Of a stretch of DNA of 64,000 nucleotides, positions 23,518-34,975 are shown piece after piece (position 1 is the first letter of the stretch; every line of letters starts with the position of its first letter). The position numbers were made by a program, and so were the translations under genes. A model generated the notes under the pieces. That model searched no databases. It was given only the letters and a program-made list of their open reading frames with translations, and was not told where the DNA came from. Source of the DNA: Falciphora oryzae (taxonomy: Eukaryota > Ascomycota > Sordariomycetes > Magnaporthales > Magnaporthaceae); contig JNVV01000010.1 in assembly GCA_000733355.1 (NCBI GenBank), positions 786,324-850,323 of the forward strand. The letters run 5' to 3'.

Positions 23518-25188
23518 CTACTTGCACCGCTTCTCCACAATGCCGGGCCCGTTCTCCTCGTACTCCTTGCGCGAGATCCACATCTGGTGGAAGGTGCCCA
23601 GGCTGGCGAGGATGCTGCCGCCGATCCAGGCGCCGAAGCGGCGCTCGCTCGTGAGGCCGGCCGCGTGCAGCTTGACGCGCGCCGACGGGTACATGGCCGT
23701 CAGCTCGGCGTTGAGCCGGTCGTTGAAGCCGTTGAAGAGTGTCGTGCTGCCCGTCACCACCACGTTGCCCAGCAGCGCGCCCCGCATGTCCACGTCGACG
23801 CCGTTGAGCGACGCCCGGATCAGCTCCGGGATCGTCAGCGGCTTGGCGCCGCCCGCCGCCGCCCGTTGCTGGTCCTCGCCTCCCGCCGCGGCTGCTGCCG
23901 GCGCGGCGGCGGCGGCGGTTGCGGGTGCCGAGGTCCCGTAGGCGGCCGACTCGTCCCACATGCCCTCGGTGACTTTGTAGCGCTGCTCGCGCCACATTTG
24001 GTTGAAGCCGTCGGGCATCTCAAAGACGCGGCCGGGCTGGCTGCGCACAAACTCCTCAGTGCCGGGGGCGGTCAGCTTCGGGTTGCCACGCCAGACCTCG
24101 ACGACCGATTCCTTGAACTCGGTCATCAGGCGCTCGTCCTCGTAGGCGCGGAACGAGGGCGTGATCTCGAAGGGGAAGGCCCGCAGCCTCGCGTTGGCCT
24201 CGGCGCCGGCGTCGACGGGCGTCTTGTTCTCGACCAGGAAGTGCGGCACGGGCTTGACGCGCGGGTCCTGGGCCTCCCACATGGAGCGGACCTGGCCCGA
24301 GACCCACAGGCCGGCGCCGACGGGGGAGTGCTGGATGGAGCGCTTAAGAACCATGCCGTCGTGCACCGCCACCACGCTGGCGTTGGCGCCGCCCACGTCC
24401 ACGACCAGGGCCGTGGCCTTGCCGGCGGCGAAGGCGGCCAGCGCGGGCGTCTTAGTCAGCCAGAAGGCCGGCACGCCCCAGCCCTCCATGGCGATCTCGA
24501 TGGCCTTCTCGCGCGCCTTGGTCGGGTTCCACGGCGCCTCCGTCATCAGCAGCGGGTTCTCGCCCAGGGCCGTCTCCAGCATGTCCTCGGTCGACTCCGC
24601 CTCGGCCTCGGTGGCGGCGGCGGCGGCGGCGGCGCCTGCTGCTGCATCCTCCATGGCGACGTCGCCCTCGCCGTCGGCGGGCTTCTCGCCGTTGCCGTTG
24701 GTCGCGGGGGCGTCGGCGGGCTTGGGCTTGGCGATGACGGGGGTGCGGCCGAGCAGGTGGGCGCGGTCGGGCTGCAGGCGCTTAACCAGCATGTGCTCCC
24801 ACAGGCGCGGGGCGACGTCCCAGTTCTCGACGACGCTGTCGCGACCCATGTAGTTGCGGACCTCGAAGCCCTCGCGGGGGATCATGATCTCGTCGCCGAA
24901 GATGTCGCGGCCGCCGACGTGGCCGTAGAAGGAGGGCAGGACGGATTTTGGCACATCCTCGCCCGCGAAGCCGGCGCGTGTGCTGCAGTAGCCCGGGTCC
25001 AGGACGAGGGCCGAGACCTCATCTGTTGTTGTTGTCGTCATCGTCGTCGTCGCCCAATGGTTAGCGCTGGAACGAGGCCTTGTTTGCGAATGTGGCGCGC
25101 AAAGGGGTCAAAGCAGATGCCAATCGCACAAACCTCCTCCGTAGATGTCTGTCGGCTGGACAGCCGACGACAATGGCTGTTGTGCCAT
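23518..25188 (-). CDS. ARP4: Actin-related protein 4 (chromatin remodelling / NuA4 subunit)
   Basis: Arp4 is a nuclear actin-fold subunit shared by the NuA4 acetyltransferase and the INO80 and SWR1 remodellers. Exon 1 is 25188-25134 and exon 2 is 25022-23518 (519 aa). The splice joins IYGG to DEVSALVLDPGYCSTRAGFAGED, the characteristic Arp4 N-terminus; starting at the downstream MTTTTTDE would lose the conserved IYGGDE segment. Actin-fold landmarks are visible: ALVVDVGGANASVVAVHDG (second phosphate loop), NVVVTGSTTLFNGF and the C-terminal FGAWIGGSILASLGTFHQMWIS. Two low-complexity insertions are present, one near residue 115 (Ala/Glu-rich, after GEGDVAMED) and one near residue 375 (ATAAAAAPAAAAAGGEDQQ). 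Its promoter probably lies in the 326-base gap to the PIG-P gene. Confidence 0.93.
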
Positions 25189-25514
25189 GATTCTGTTCTG
25201 GTATTTCGGGTTTTGCGGGATTGCGTGGCGGGGATTGGCTTTGAGTTTGATGCCGCGGTGCTTTACTAAATTGCTTGATCTGCGCTGCTCTGGTTCAACG
25301 ACCCGCGGTCTCGAGCTACCTCCCAGGTCCATTCCTACGAGTGGGCGGCGCTTCCCCAATTTGGCATTTTCGAGTCGCGTCTGTGGCTTGACGCGCACTG
25401 TGGCGGAAGCTCTCAGCCAAAGCATGGCGCTTGTGGCTGATTACCGTGTTGGACAATTATCAGATAATCGATGTTAGAACAATGCTTGTAGTAAAGAAAA
25501 CGACGACATTGCTA
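25189..25514. other. Short intergenic region, ARP4 promoter / PIG-P 3' end
   Basis: 326 bases between two genes transcribed in the same direction. It must contain the terminator of the PIG-P gene and the promoter of ARP4; no individual element could be assigned. Confidence 0.5.
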
Positions 25515-26465
25515 CTATTGCGCGCATCCCAGCGCATCATCGTCGTAGTCACCGTCCCCGTACCCATACAGAATCTCGCAAACTCCAGCCAGGGGCACGT
25601 CCATGACGGCGTCGGTGCCCGTGTTCCAGATGGTCCTCCAGTCCAGCTCCCCCGGCCCCGGCAGGCCGATCGTGCTTTTTCTCCTCCTGCCAGGCCCTGC
25701 CGCCGCTGCCGTGGCTGCGTTCTCCGTCTTGTCCTGCTGCTGCTTCTTGCTGCTCCTCGCCGCCGCCGCTGCCGCTCCCGTGGCCCCTCCACCCATCGCC
25801 CCCTTGTCCCTGTTCAGCCCCTTGATTCGCCCGCGCGCGTCGACGACGGCGACCTTGCCGGCGGCGTCGACGACGGTCTCGAGCGAGCGCAGCGGCAGGG
25901 TCAGCACTTCGAGGTTGTAGCTCGCTAGCGCCACGTAGACGTAGACCAGCGACATGACGATGAAGCTGGGCACGGCCAGGCTCCACCAGCGGTTCGGGTA
26001 GTAGTAGATGCCCAGCGCGTGCAGGAACGGGCTGGGCAGGTAGCTCCACAGCAGGTGCATGAGGAAGGCGAGCGACGAGAACAGGTACAGCACGAACCCG
26101 TAGTACTCGTACGTCGGCACCTGCGGCGTCGCCCGCGGCACCGGGTTCTCGGGCTGCTCGTCGTCGGACGCATCGGGCGTCGTCGGCCGCGATGGCCGCA
26201 GCAGCGACGTCAGCGAGGGCGAGGGCGGCAGCGGCGTCGGCGGCCGGCCGTAGAAGGGCGGCGCGAAGTTGTGCTGGAACGGCGGCGGGGGCCGCGGCGC
26301 CTCGTCATCGTCGTCCTCGTCGTCATTGTCGGCGTCGTCGCCGTTGCCGCCGTCGCTGGTCTCGCCCTCGGTGGACGAGTAGGGGAAGTTCACCTCATCT
26401 TCGTCCGACTGGCCGCCTAGCTGGGTAGGGTACTGGTCCTCGTCTTCTTCAGAGCTCGTTTTCAT
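25515..26465 (-). CDS. GPI19: GPI-GlcNAc transferase subunit PIG-P / Gpi19
   Basis: PIG-P is a subunit of the ER complex that adds GlcNAc to phosphatidylinositol, the first step of GPI-anchor synthesis. The gene is a single exon (316 aa). Residues 1-118 are acidic and Pro-rich and probably disordered. The PIG-P domain follows, with two membrane segments at about 120-142 (YYGFVLYLFSSLAFLMHLLW) and 161-182 (WSLAVPSFIVMSLVYVYVAL) joined by the family signature LHALGIYYYPNRWW. A basic and Ala/Gln-rich stretch (210-270) separates these from the conserved C-terminal cytosolic part (GELDWRTIWNTGTDAVMDVPL). The long tail resembles filamentous-fungal members more than the short yeast protein. Confidence 0.9.
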   Translation of the reverse strand: MKTSSEEDEDQYPTQLGGQSDEDEVNFPYSSTEGETSDGGNGDDADNDDEDDDDEAPRPPPPFQHNFAPPFYGRPPTPLPPSPSLTSLLRPSRPTTPDASDDEQPENPVPRATPQVPTYEYYGFVLYLFSSLAFLMHLLWSYLPSPFLHALGIYYYPNRWWSLAVPSFIVMSLVYVYVALASYNLEVLTLPLRSLETVVDAAGKVAVVDARGRIKGLNRDKGAMGGGATGAAAAAARSSKKQQQDKTENAATAAAAGPGRRRKSTIGLPGPGELDWRTIWNTGTDAVMDVPLAGVCEILYGYGDGDYDDDALGCAQ

Positions 26466-26859
26466 GTCGCAAGTTGCTGCATTTGCGCTCGGGGCGCAGC
26501 GAGTTGTGCGGCTAAATCGAGCTCAACGTGTCGCAAATCCAAACCCGAATCCGTGCTGAAGGTGTGCTTGACCAATGCGGGAGTGGGCCATGCCGTTGGG
26601 TCTTGAATCGGCGATTAGACTAATTGATAAGCTTCGCGCCCCTGGAGCCACCTCCTGAATGCTTCAGTAGGATCAAATTCCGTTGATCTTCACCCACGCA
26701 ATTCACCCAACGTATGACATTCCCACACGTTTAAAGACCAAGTATGAATATTAAAATCGCTAATATTGGTCTATGCAACTGTCACTTTCGGCGTCATTTT
26801 GTGTACATGTAGTGTGACTTTGCCATACAGTATACCCCTCCCCCCTACACCCTTCCTTC
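26466..26859. other. Intergenic region, PIG-P promoter / VPS8 3' end
   Basis: 394 AT-richer bases between two genes on the same strand. It probably contains the VPS8 terminator and the PIG-P promoter. No gene is seen. Confidence 0.5.
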
Positions 26860-29800
26860 CTAGCCATCAATGGGACACCGATACCGTCTGAACCCGCCCC
26901 GACCGCCCGCGAACTCGTCCTCGGCCCCTCTGCCGCCGCCGGCGTCGTCCTGCAGTGCGTCGAGACAGGACTGGTGGTAAATGTGCCGGCAGGCCAACAC
27001 CACGAGCGACCCCAGCGGCTGGTCCTTCTCTCGCCTGCCGCCCCTGCCGGGGCCGAACACCGCCGACGGCTTGGTGCCGACCGTGGGGCTGGGCATGGCA
27101 AAGCCTCTCGCCGCCGCGGAGCCCTCGCCGGCTTCGTCCTCGCGCGCCGCCGCAGCCTCGGCGCCGCCCTCGGGCTCGTCGCGGACCTGGAACTCCCCGC
27201 GCGGCCGTGCCGGCTCCGCAGCCTTGCCCTTGCCCTTCCCGCCGTGTGCAGCGGCCCCGTCGGCATCATGATCGGCGTTAAAGTACGAATAGCTGCTGGT
27301 GCCGCCGCCGCCGCCACCGCCGCCTCCGTCGATGTCCCCTATCCTAGCACCAGCTCCGCTACCGTCGCCATCAGTAACTGTCGCCCCGGCCGCGATGGCA
27401 AGCGCCTTCCTCTTCAGCGCCCGCCTGATCGCCTCCCTCTCCTCGCGCTCCTCCCAGGCCTCGAGGACGCTGGAGCCCGCCACGCCGGGCCCCGTGACCC
27501 GTCGCCCGCACGCCTCGCAAGTCGAGCCGCGGGGCCTCCAGCCGCGCTGCCGGAGCGCCACGGCGTGCGAGACGCTTGAGAACAGACTGCGCTCCAGCAG
27601 CCGGCCCGACAGCCGCAGGATGGACTCCTCGTACGCGTATGCCGAGAAGATGGAGGCCAGCACGCCGCGCAGCTCCGCCAGGCTCGGCGAGCTCGCGGCC
27701 GCCTGCGTCAGAAAGGCACGGAGTATGCGCAGGAACGAGAGGTTGTTCCCAGGCGCGGTCGAGGGTCTTCTGGTGCTGTTGCTCATCGTTGCAGCGGCGC
27801 TTGGGGGCCCGGGCTGGGAAGGGTTGGGGCCACCAACGCCTGCTGCGGGCGCAGACATCGCAGTCAGGAGTGCCGTGAACGTGTGCTGAACAAGTGAGCG
27901 GAGGAATCCAACAAGTTTCTCTGTGTCCAATGCCTGGCGCCCAGCCTCGCTGTCTTGGTCGCTTCCCCCGCCACTCTGTGTTGGAGTGGCAGTGTCGGGC
28001 ACGAGCGAGGATATTGATTGCGTCATCTGCACCGAAACGTTTACCAGACTCAGCCACATTGACTCCTCTGGTGAGAGTTCGTCGGCCGCCGCTTTTTGCT
28101 TGCCCCGTGCCGCCATCTTTGTCTGCCCCTGACAGAGCCAGATGCCGACGTAGACGTATTTCCTCACGGCATCCATAAGCCCCTCGGCGGACTCGTGCAG
28201 GTCGCTCGCTGACGCATGATCGCCGTTGAGGGCGCTGGTCTGATCTGTCGGGGAAGACACAGCTCCAGAAAGCAAGCCTCGCAGCGCCGACTCCAGCGTG
28301 TGCAGGTGTTTGATCAGACGCTCCATGGCCTGGGGGATCTGCCCCTCGCGCGCCATCAGTACGATGGCCGCGTCGATGACCCCCATCTCCTCCATCGTGG
28401 GCAGCAAGGTCTCCAGCCGGAGATTGGTCGACTGCACTAGCCCTACGTAGTCGGAGACGTGAGCAGGCTCGAATTGGCACATCAGCCGAACATACTGCTC
28501 GATCAGGTCCCTGTCCGCCGCCGCGCCACCGCCTCCTTGTCCGACCATCTCCTCGGCGGGTAGCGTCTCTTGGCCGTCTCCACGATCCGACTGTTGCCTC
28601 CCGGGCTCCAGTATAGTCCTCAGATAGGCGTGTTGCAGCCCTGGCTCGTCTTCCACGGATGACAGGAGGTGTGCGTGCAGCTCCGGCGCGCCCGCCTCCA
28701 CCGTCGAGGCTGCGCGTCTCGGGTCCAGCTCTACCAGATCCCGTGCGTGCTCCTTGACGACCTCGTGCACATCTTGGAGCTGTCGTTTCGTGAGGCGCCC
28801 TGCAGCGCCAACGTGAGAGCGTAGGCACTCAGAGATGCATTCGAAGACCTCGTCTCGATCTGACGGGTCTTCAAAGTACGTCCTGATCAACCGTCCGTAC
28901 TGCTGGTCTGTTCTGTAGATGCGTTTGAGCACGCGGTAGAAGCCTGCCTTCTTGAGAAGCGGGATGAGAGATGGCAGGTCGGGCGGGTGGTATACCGAGA
29001 GCAGATACTCGGCACTAAGCTGCGCGTCATCGGCCAGGTCCTCTCCAGGGTAGTTGCAGAGCCCTGTCAGGACGCTTGTGAGCGTCGAGCCAGGAAGCAG
29101 GAGGTACTGTGGGTATTTGGGCAAGTTCCTGGAGATGAACATGTCAAGGTATATCGTGTCTTCGGGACTGAAGTCGGCGGGGTTCATAATTTCGGTGAGG
29201 ATCGAGACAATATATTGCCGGTCGACCGTAGATCCGAAAACCCGCTCTTCGGGCAGGTCCTTGCCGGCGCTTCCGTTCGGGGTCCTGTCTGGCGAGTCGT
29301 TCAAGAAGGAGTCCTCGAAAGCCTCGTTCAGGCAGCTGAGAAAATCAGGTGCGTTGTACTTGAGGATCATGCGCAGGTAGGGAAAAGGAGGCTCTTTGGG
29401 TAGGTCTGGTCTCGTTATTAAACGTTGCGCGCTCCCTTTCGGCCAGGTGATGCTCTTGCCGGAAAAGAGAAACCAGTATATCTCCGCCTTGGCCTGCCGG
29501 GCGACCGAGTCTGGCATTGGATCCTCGGTTGGATAGACGCGCCCCGTGAGGGCGTATGAAAGGTAGGGAAACGTCTTGAGCGCGTTCACCCCATAAACCT
29601 CCTCCATAGGCTCGCCCGAGGGCGCATACTCTCCGTTCTTCATCAGTGGGAGGAGCAGCGCCAGAAGATCGGTGAGTGGAGTGATGAAGTCAAACATGGC
29701 CTGGTTCCAGACGTATATCAGGGCGTCGTATAGGTTATGCTGCTTGCATAGCAGAGTGACCTGGTCTAGGTCCAGGGTAGTCGTGTCCATGTGGCAAAGC

Positions 29801-32166
29801 ACCTCCTCGAGCCGGCTCTCAAGCCCCTGGCTCACAAAATGTGTCACCATGGCCTTGACGACCGCAGGCGGGACGGACCGAATGGACTTGTCCAGGATAC
29901 AGGGCTCCAGTGTTTCGAGAAAGATACCTTCGACCCCGGCGTCTTGGTACCACTCGTAGATGTCGTCAAACAGAAAATCGGTGTCCCCAACGCTCTGACA
30001 GGCGACGAAACATGTCTTGGCGAGCTCGCGAAGGTGGTGGTTGCTGGCCGCAGCTTCGTTCTTCTTGCGTTGGCCAAACGCGTACTTTAGAGAGGCAGAA
30101 ATAATATCCATCAGCTTCTCCTGGACCATGTCGTGCCGTAGTTTTGCGTCGTCCGGCAGGCCTATCGTGAGCTTGTCCGAGTCGCCAGTGTAGTACGATG
30201 TGGCAAGCTGGATGGCAGCGATGTAGTCCCCATGCTCCATCAGTGCGATAAGCCGGTCTGCCCAGTTGGACAGGGCGCCAATGGAAACGTCATTGAACCC
30301 CAGGAGGAAGATGCGTCCCTTGTACGCCTTGAAGCTCATCGAGAAGCAGTCGGCAACGACTCCGTGCATGGTCGTGTCCTCCTCGTCGTGCTGCTCGACG
30401 AGCGAGTAGAGCTGCTTGGAGAACAAGTCTGCGTGGTAGATGTGTTTGTTGAGCAGGTCGAATGCGTCCGTCATACGCATGGTCTGGTCCTCGAGCACAA
30501 TGAGGCGCTGCGTGATAGTCAAGACGGTGAGGACGGACCGGCTGAGCCACTGGACAGCAACGATGGCCTCTTCGCACTTCCATCTGCTCCGTGCCCTAAA
30601 GCTGAGACTAGGGGGCTTGTCCTTGGTCTCGGACGAGATCTCGTCCACGTCCAAGACGGTCAGGACGTTGGACCAGCAGTACACCAACTTGACCTTGGAC
30701 GTCTGGCTGCCTGTCTTGGGGTCGGGCACCTTGAGCTTGACGGCGGGGAACCATGCCAGACAGCCACTCATGGCGCTGTGGGGCGCCACCTCCTTGGGCC
30801 TGGGAGACTTGTGCTGGGTCTGCGCGACGGGGGTCGTGGAGACGATAACCAGGAGGTAAGGGGTCAGCATAGCCGTCAAGCCCATCGAGTCGGTGGCGCG
30901 GTCGATGTTGGCGAGTGGGAGGGGCGCAAAGGCCAGGACCGTGCTGGGCTTGAGCGGCTTCCCGGGGGGCGGCTTCGACCCCGGGTATCGGCCCAGGATC
31001 CGGGAGGTCTTGACGGTGCGGCCCAGGGGCCCCGTACCCCTGGTTGCCAGGTGCGCAAAGGCCATGCCCCTGTCGTCCGAGGACACGAGTGCTGTGTGTC
31101 TCGTGCCCAAAAAGCCGAGATGGGTGATCGAGACGTTGGGCACGTGCCCATCCGCGGTGCGGTTCTGCAGCTGCGCGGGGGTCAGGGGCAGGATATGGAG
31201 AAAGGGCCTGGACGCCCTGGACGTGTCCCAAGTGAAAATGGTGCCATCTGCGTGGCCGCCGCCGATGGTGGTGTGGTCTGCCGACACGGCGATGGAGGTG
31301 ATGGCGCCCGACTCAACGGCTTTGGTGCCAGGTCCGATGATCATCTTGAGGTTCTGGTTGTAATCAAACATTAATATTATGCCCTTGGACGTGCCCAAGA
31401 CGATAGATGCCGACACGGCGACGCAAGTCGGCACGCCAAAGTTCCTCTTGCCGGCCTCGGAGAAGGCCTGCCCGGTCAGCTTCCTGAGTTTGGTCCAGCG
31501 CACGACCTCCCAGGGCGGCGACGAGACCTCGGTCTCGGCTTGATCCAACATGAACTGGCTGCTCAGGGAGGCGTTGCGACTGTGAGGCGAGAGGAAGCCG
31601 GGCGACGTGGGGCGCGGGGTGAGGCCGCTCGGGGAGGCGATGCGGGACTGGAACCGACGGTCGAAGGGCCTGAAGGAAGGGCTTGGGCTGCCAAGCGCAG
31701 GCCTCGAGGCTGCGGAGCGGAGGACGCTGCTGGTGGGCGATGACAAGACGGACCCCTGTTACCGGGACGAGCACGGCGCGGCTGGTCAGCGAGGCCAGGG
31801 AAACCTACCAGCCAGACATGGGTCACGCATGGCTGGAGTCGCGCCCCAACATACCTGGACGGATGGAGAGGCACCAGGGACCGAGAGGAGGGAGTCGACA
31901 GGGCTGCCGACTCTTCTAGGCAGGCCATCGGTTGAGCCGTCATCGGACGGAGTAGTCTCGTGCTGGGCCTCGAGCAGCGCGTGGTATCGATGGGCGGCGG
32001 CGCCATTGCCCAAAGGGGTAGGGGGCAGCTCGTGTCTGGCCTGCTCCCTCTCCTCAGCGAGCAGTTCGGCAAGGTGGCCGCCCTCGCCGTCCCCCTTCAC
32101 CGTCTCCTCGTCGCTGGAGCTGCCGTCGGCGGCAGGGCTCCGTTCGGGCTCGGACTGGTCGGCCAT
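26860..32166 (-). CDS. VPS8: CORVET complex subunit Vps8
   Basis: Vps8 is the Rab5/Vps21-binding subunit of the CORVET tethering complex on early endosomes. Exon 1 is 32166-31855 and exon 2 is 31755-26860, giving 1735 aa with a phase-0 splice. The N-terminus is acidic and Ser-rich. A beta-propeller-like region follows (IVLGTSKGIILMFDYNQNL, AVSADHTTIGGGHADGTIFTW, FLGTRHTALVSSDDRG), then a long alpha-solenoid containing the Vps8 core (LYDALIYVWNQAMFDFITPL). The C-terminus is a RING-like domain: CEACGRR, then about 170 residues later ACRHIYHQSC, ending YRCPIDG. Low-complexity Gly/Ala/Glu-rich DNA (about 27018-27378) separates the first cysteine pair from the rest. The final zinc-ligand pair has only one cysteine (CPID). 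The gene shares a 571-base divergent promoter with the GPALPP-type gene. Confidence 0.93.
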
Positions 32167-32737
32167 TGCGGAGCCGGTTCCATGTCGCGGCGGCCACCTC
32201 AGCTAGGTAGCCGCGGGCAAAAACAGCAGGACCAGGGCTTATCGCTGCGCTGTGGGCGCGCACATGGTCGGAGCTACCGGCAGTCTGGCAGTGCTGGGGT
32301 TGGGGGCGGCAATTTCAGCTGTTGGTTCGTGGACGCCGCTCGATCCGTGCTGTCTGTCTCTGAGCCTTGTTCGCGAGTCGCACGGCTGGGGGGCTGGTTG
32401 ATTGGTATCGCGCACGCAGAGCAGAGCGAGGCTGCCGAGGCGGGCAGGCAAGCAACCTCCAGCTAAGCCGCACGCGCTGGGTGTGGGTTTGCGGCAGGGG
32501 ACCCACCCCTGTACAGGTAGCTCCTCTACGCCAACCTCGCCATATCTGACGCACAGCTCCAACTGGTGCGGACCAGAAACTCATGAAACCCATCAATTCG
32601 GTTGGAAGCCGAGAACTGTGCTATTTCATCATTGCGCTCCATCATAAAACCCAAACCACTGCATCATCTCGCGCATAATCGTTCGCAGCAGAAACGTCCC
32701 CTCTACAACAGCCACAAATCACAGCGACGTCGACACC
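32167..32737. promoter_or_regulatory. Divergent promoter region of VPS8 and the GPALPP/DUF3752 gene
   Basis: 571 bases lie between the two start codons, so both promoters must sit here. No ORF in it shows a recognisable domain and no discrete regulatory site can be named. Confidence 0.6.
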
Positions 32738-33465
32738 ATGTCGTCAATAGGGCCCCAGCTGCCTCCCCACCTCTCAAAGCGGAAGCGCGACGACCACGAC
32801 GCCGACGCCGACGCGACCGGCCCTCAACTGCCCCCTCCCAAGACGGCCCGTCGTGTTAGCGCCACAAATGACGACGAGATTTCTCTCGACTGGGGGGACG
32901 ACGATTCCGACGATGACGACACCGGCCCCGCCGCGCCACCACCAAAGACAGCTGCCCGCCCAAATGCGCCCTCCGGCCCACGTCGCCCCTCGCCAGCACC
33001 GGCGCCCAGGGCCGCGATAGGCCCCAGCATGCCGCCACCTCAGGCATCAACCAACGACGACGAGATCGAGCTGGATGACGTCGATGGCTCCGACGACGAC
33101 AGCATAGTCCCCGCGGCGCAGCCAGCCCGCTCACCACCCGCCGCCGCACCAAGACCTGTCATGGGGCCGGCACCACCGCCGGCGGCCCTGTCAGAGCGGC
33201 CATCAGAAGACCCAGCATCCGACTCGGACGACGGCTACGGCCCCCGCCAAGGCCCGGCGGAGGAAGAGCAGGACGGCTCAGACGATGACGACGACGACGA
33301 CGACGACGACTACGGCCCAGCCCCAGCCGACAGCAAAGCCGCACGGCGCAACCAGGAGCGCCACGCCAACCAAACCTGCATACACGCCGCCGCCCTCGCC
33401 GCCGCAGCCGCCGCCACACTCTTCATCCGGCGCAAGCACAACAAGGCCTTCGCGCAGCAGGAGGC

Positions 33466-33496
<31 letters not shown>

Positions 33497-34066
33497 TCCA
33501 AGCGCGACGAGTGGATGGTGGTGCCGCCGCCGCCGACAAGCACCAGGGACGCCGCCGACCCGACCAAGGTCAAGGCGCGCGGCTTCGCCACCGGCCGCGC
33601 CGCCGCGGGCGCCTCGGCCCACCCGAGCTCGGGCATGGGCAGCCTGTGGGTCGAGACGGCCTTGCAGCGCGCCGAGCGCGTGCTGTCGCGCGCCATGGCC
33701 GACTTCGCCGACGGCATCGACGGGCAACAGAAAAAGGCTGGGCCCGCCGCCGCCAGGCACCGCGGCGAGGACGAGGAGGCCCGCGACACCGCCATCCGCC
33801 TGTACACGGAGCAGACGCGCGGCAGGAGCATGTACGAGGAGCACCAGGCCGCCCTCAGGGAAGGGAGGAAGCCCGGCGGTGAGGGCGATGGCAAGGGCAA
33901 GGGTAAGGGCGTGGAGAAGGAAGAGGAGGACGACCCGAGCAAGCGCGCCTTCGACCGCGAGAAGGACATGGCCGTCGGCGGGCGCATCACCAATGCGCAG
34001 CGCCGGGACCTGATGAAGCAGGCGGCCGACTTTGGCGGTCGGTTCCAGAAGGGAAAATACTTGTGA
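32738..34066 (+). CDS. GPALPP-motif / DUF3752 protein
   Basis: A single-exon gene of 442 aa in the GPALPP1/DUF3752 family, a poorly understood nuclear family. The N-terminal half is acidic and low-complexity and carries repeated GPxxPP motifs (IGPQLPP at residue 5, TGPQLPP at 27, IGPSMPP and MGPAPPP later). The C-terminal DUF3752 region contains the family signatures KRDEWMVVPPP, ARGFATG, SLWVETALQRAER, SMYEEHQ and the terminal KRAFDREKDMAVGGRIT. An Ala-rich stretch at about residues 215-255 (CIHAAALAAAAAATLFIRR) is unlike typical members; it could be an unrecognised intron or a genuine insertion. GCC-rich codon use there produces long antisense ORFs. Confidence 0.85.
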
Positions 34067-34975
34067 GATTGGTTTTGCATCATTCACCATCCCCGGTCGG
34101 TTTTGTTTTCCCGCTGTGCTAGGTCTTCTTTTGCATACACATGTACAACAACAGACTGGCCCCCGTCTCAGCAGACGACGGCTCTGCTACCATCAAAAGT
34201 TCATCCGAACGATGTATTTAACGGAATATTGTTCAATTACCACTAGCTATCTTCCCAAACGCATCACTTCTTGCTCCCCCTGAACTCCATGCATACATAC
34301 TCCCCTTTCCCCCCGACCTGCAAAACACGAGAATAACAACAAAACACGGAGAAGAACTCAAGTATAAGCGCGAGAGGCTGGACAGGAGACAATGTGATAA
34401 AATAGGGAAACGGGTATACAAGATTATGCCTCCCTCTGCTATGCATCCGGGTAAATAAATCAAAGCACATGTGAGATGGTGGGAAGAAACACGCCAACTA
34501 TATGGTAAGTGAGGTTGAGGATTTCGCGCAAGTTGCCCGGCCTTGACTCAGAGGCATGAAAAATGTAAAGTAACCTTCAACCCACAGAGACGGACGGACG
34601 AAAAAAAGGTTTGAAAAGTCTGATGATTGGTATGTAGGAAGAGGTATTGCGAACAACATTCCCCAAACCTAGCAGGTCCTCCAAGTATCTCCGATGCTAG
34701 AAACACTCGTGCGTGGATCGAGGGGTGAGATGAGGGGGAGTGTTTTAAGAAAGACAATTCAACGTAGTTGCCCAGTATCAATGTGAGTATCGTCCCTTGT
34801 GGAATCCAGTGATGCTGACAGGACCCGGAATATAGATATCCGGCCACATGTGAGGGAAGAGGTTCTCTAGTTTTCCCAGTGTCGCTTGCTGCAAGGTATT
34901 AAGCGGTGAAGGATTTCGGATTCAAAGAATAAAGGATGCTCAGTAGTTATAATCCAATTATCCCGCCAGCCTGTT
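34067..34975. other. Convergent intergenic region, DUF3752 / RING genes
   Basis: About 900 AT-richer bases between two stop codons of converging genes. No ORF with a recognisable domain is present; the stretch probably holds both 3' untranslated regions and terminators. Confidence 0.55.

Noticed and set aside
23173..25269. 698-codon plus-strand ORF opposite ARP4
   Set aside because: It is an antisense shadow rich in Arg, His, Gly and Leu. The minus strand carries the conserved actin fold with a correct splice.
30232..31374. 380-codon plus-strand ORF inside VPS8
   Set aside because: It is an antisense frame without motif; the minus frame is conserved Vps8 propeller sequence.
33278..34090. 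Reverse-strand ORFs of 257-270 codons over the DUF3752 gene
   Set aside because: They are antisense reads of Asp/Ala-rich codons (giving Val/Gly-rich strings); the plus frame carries all the family signatures.
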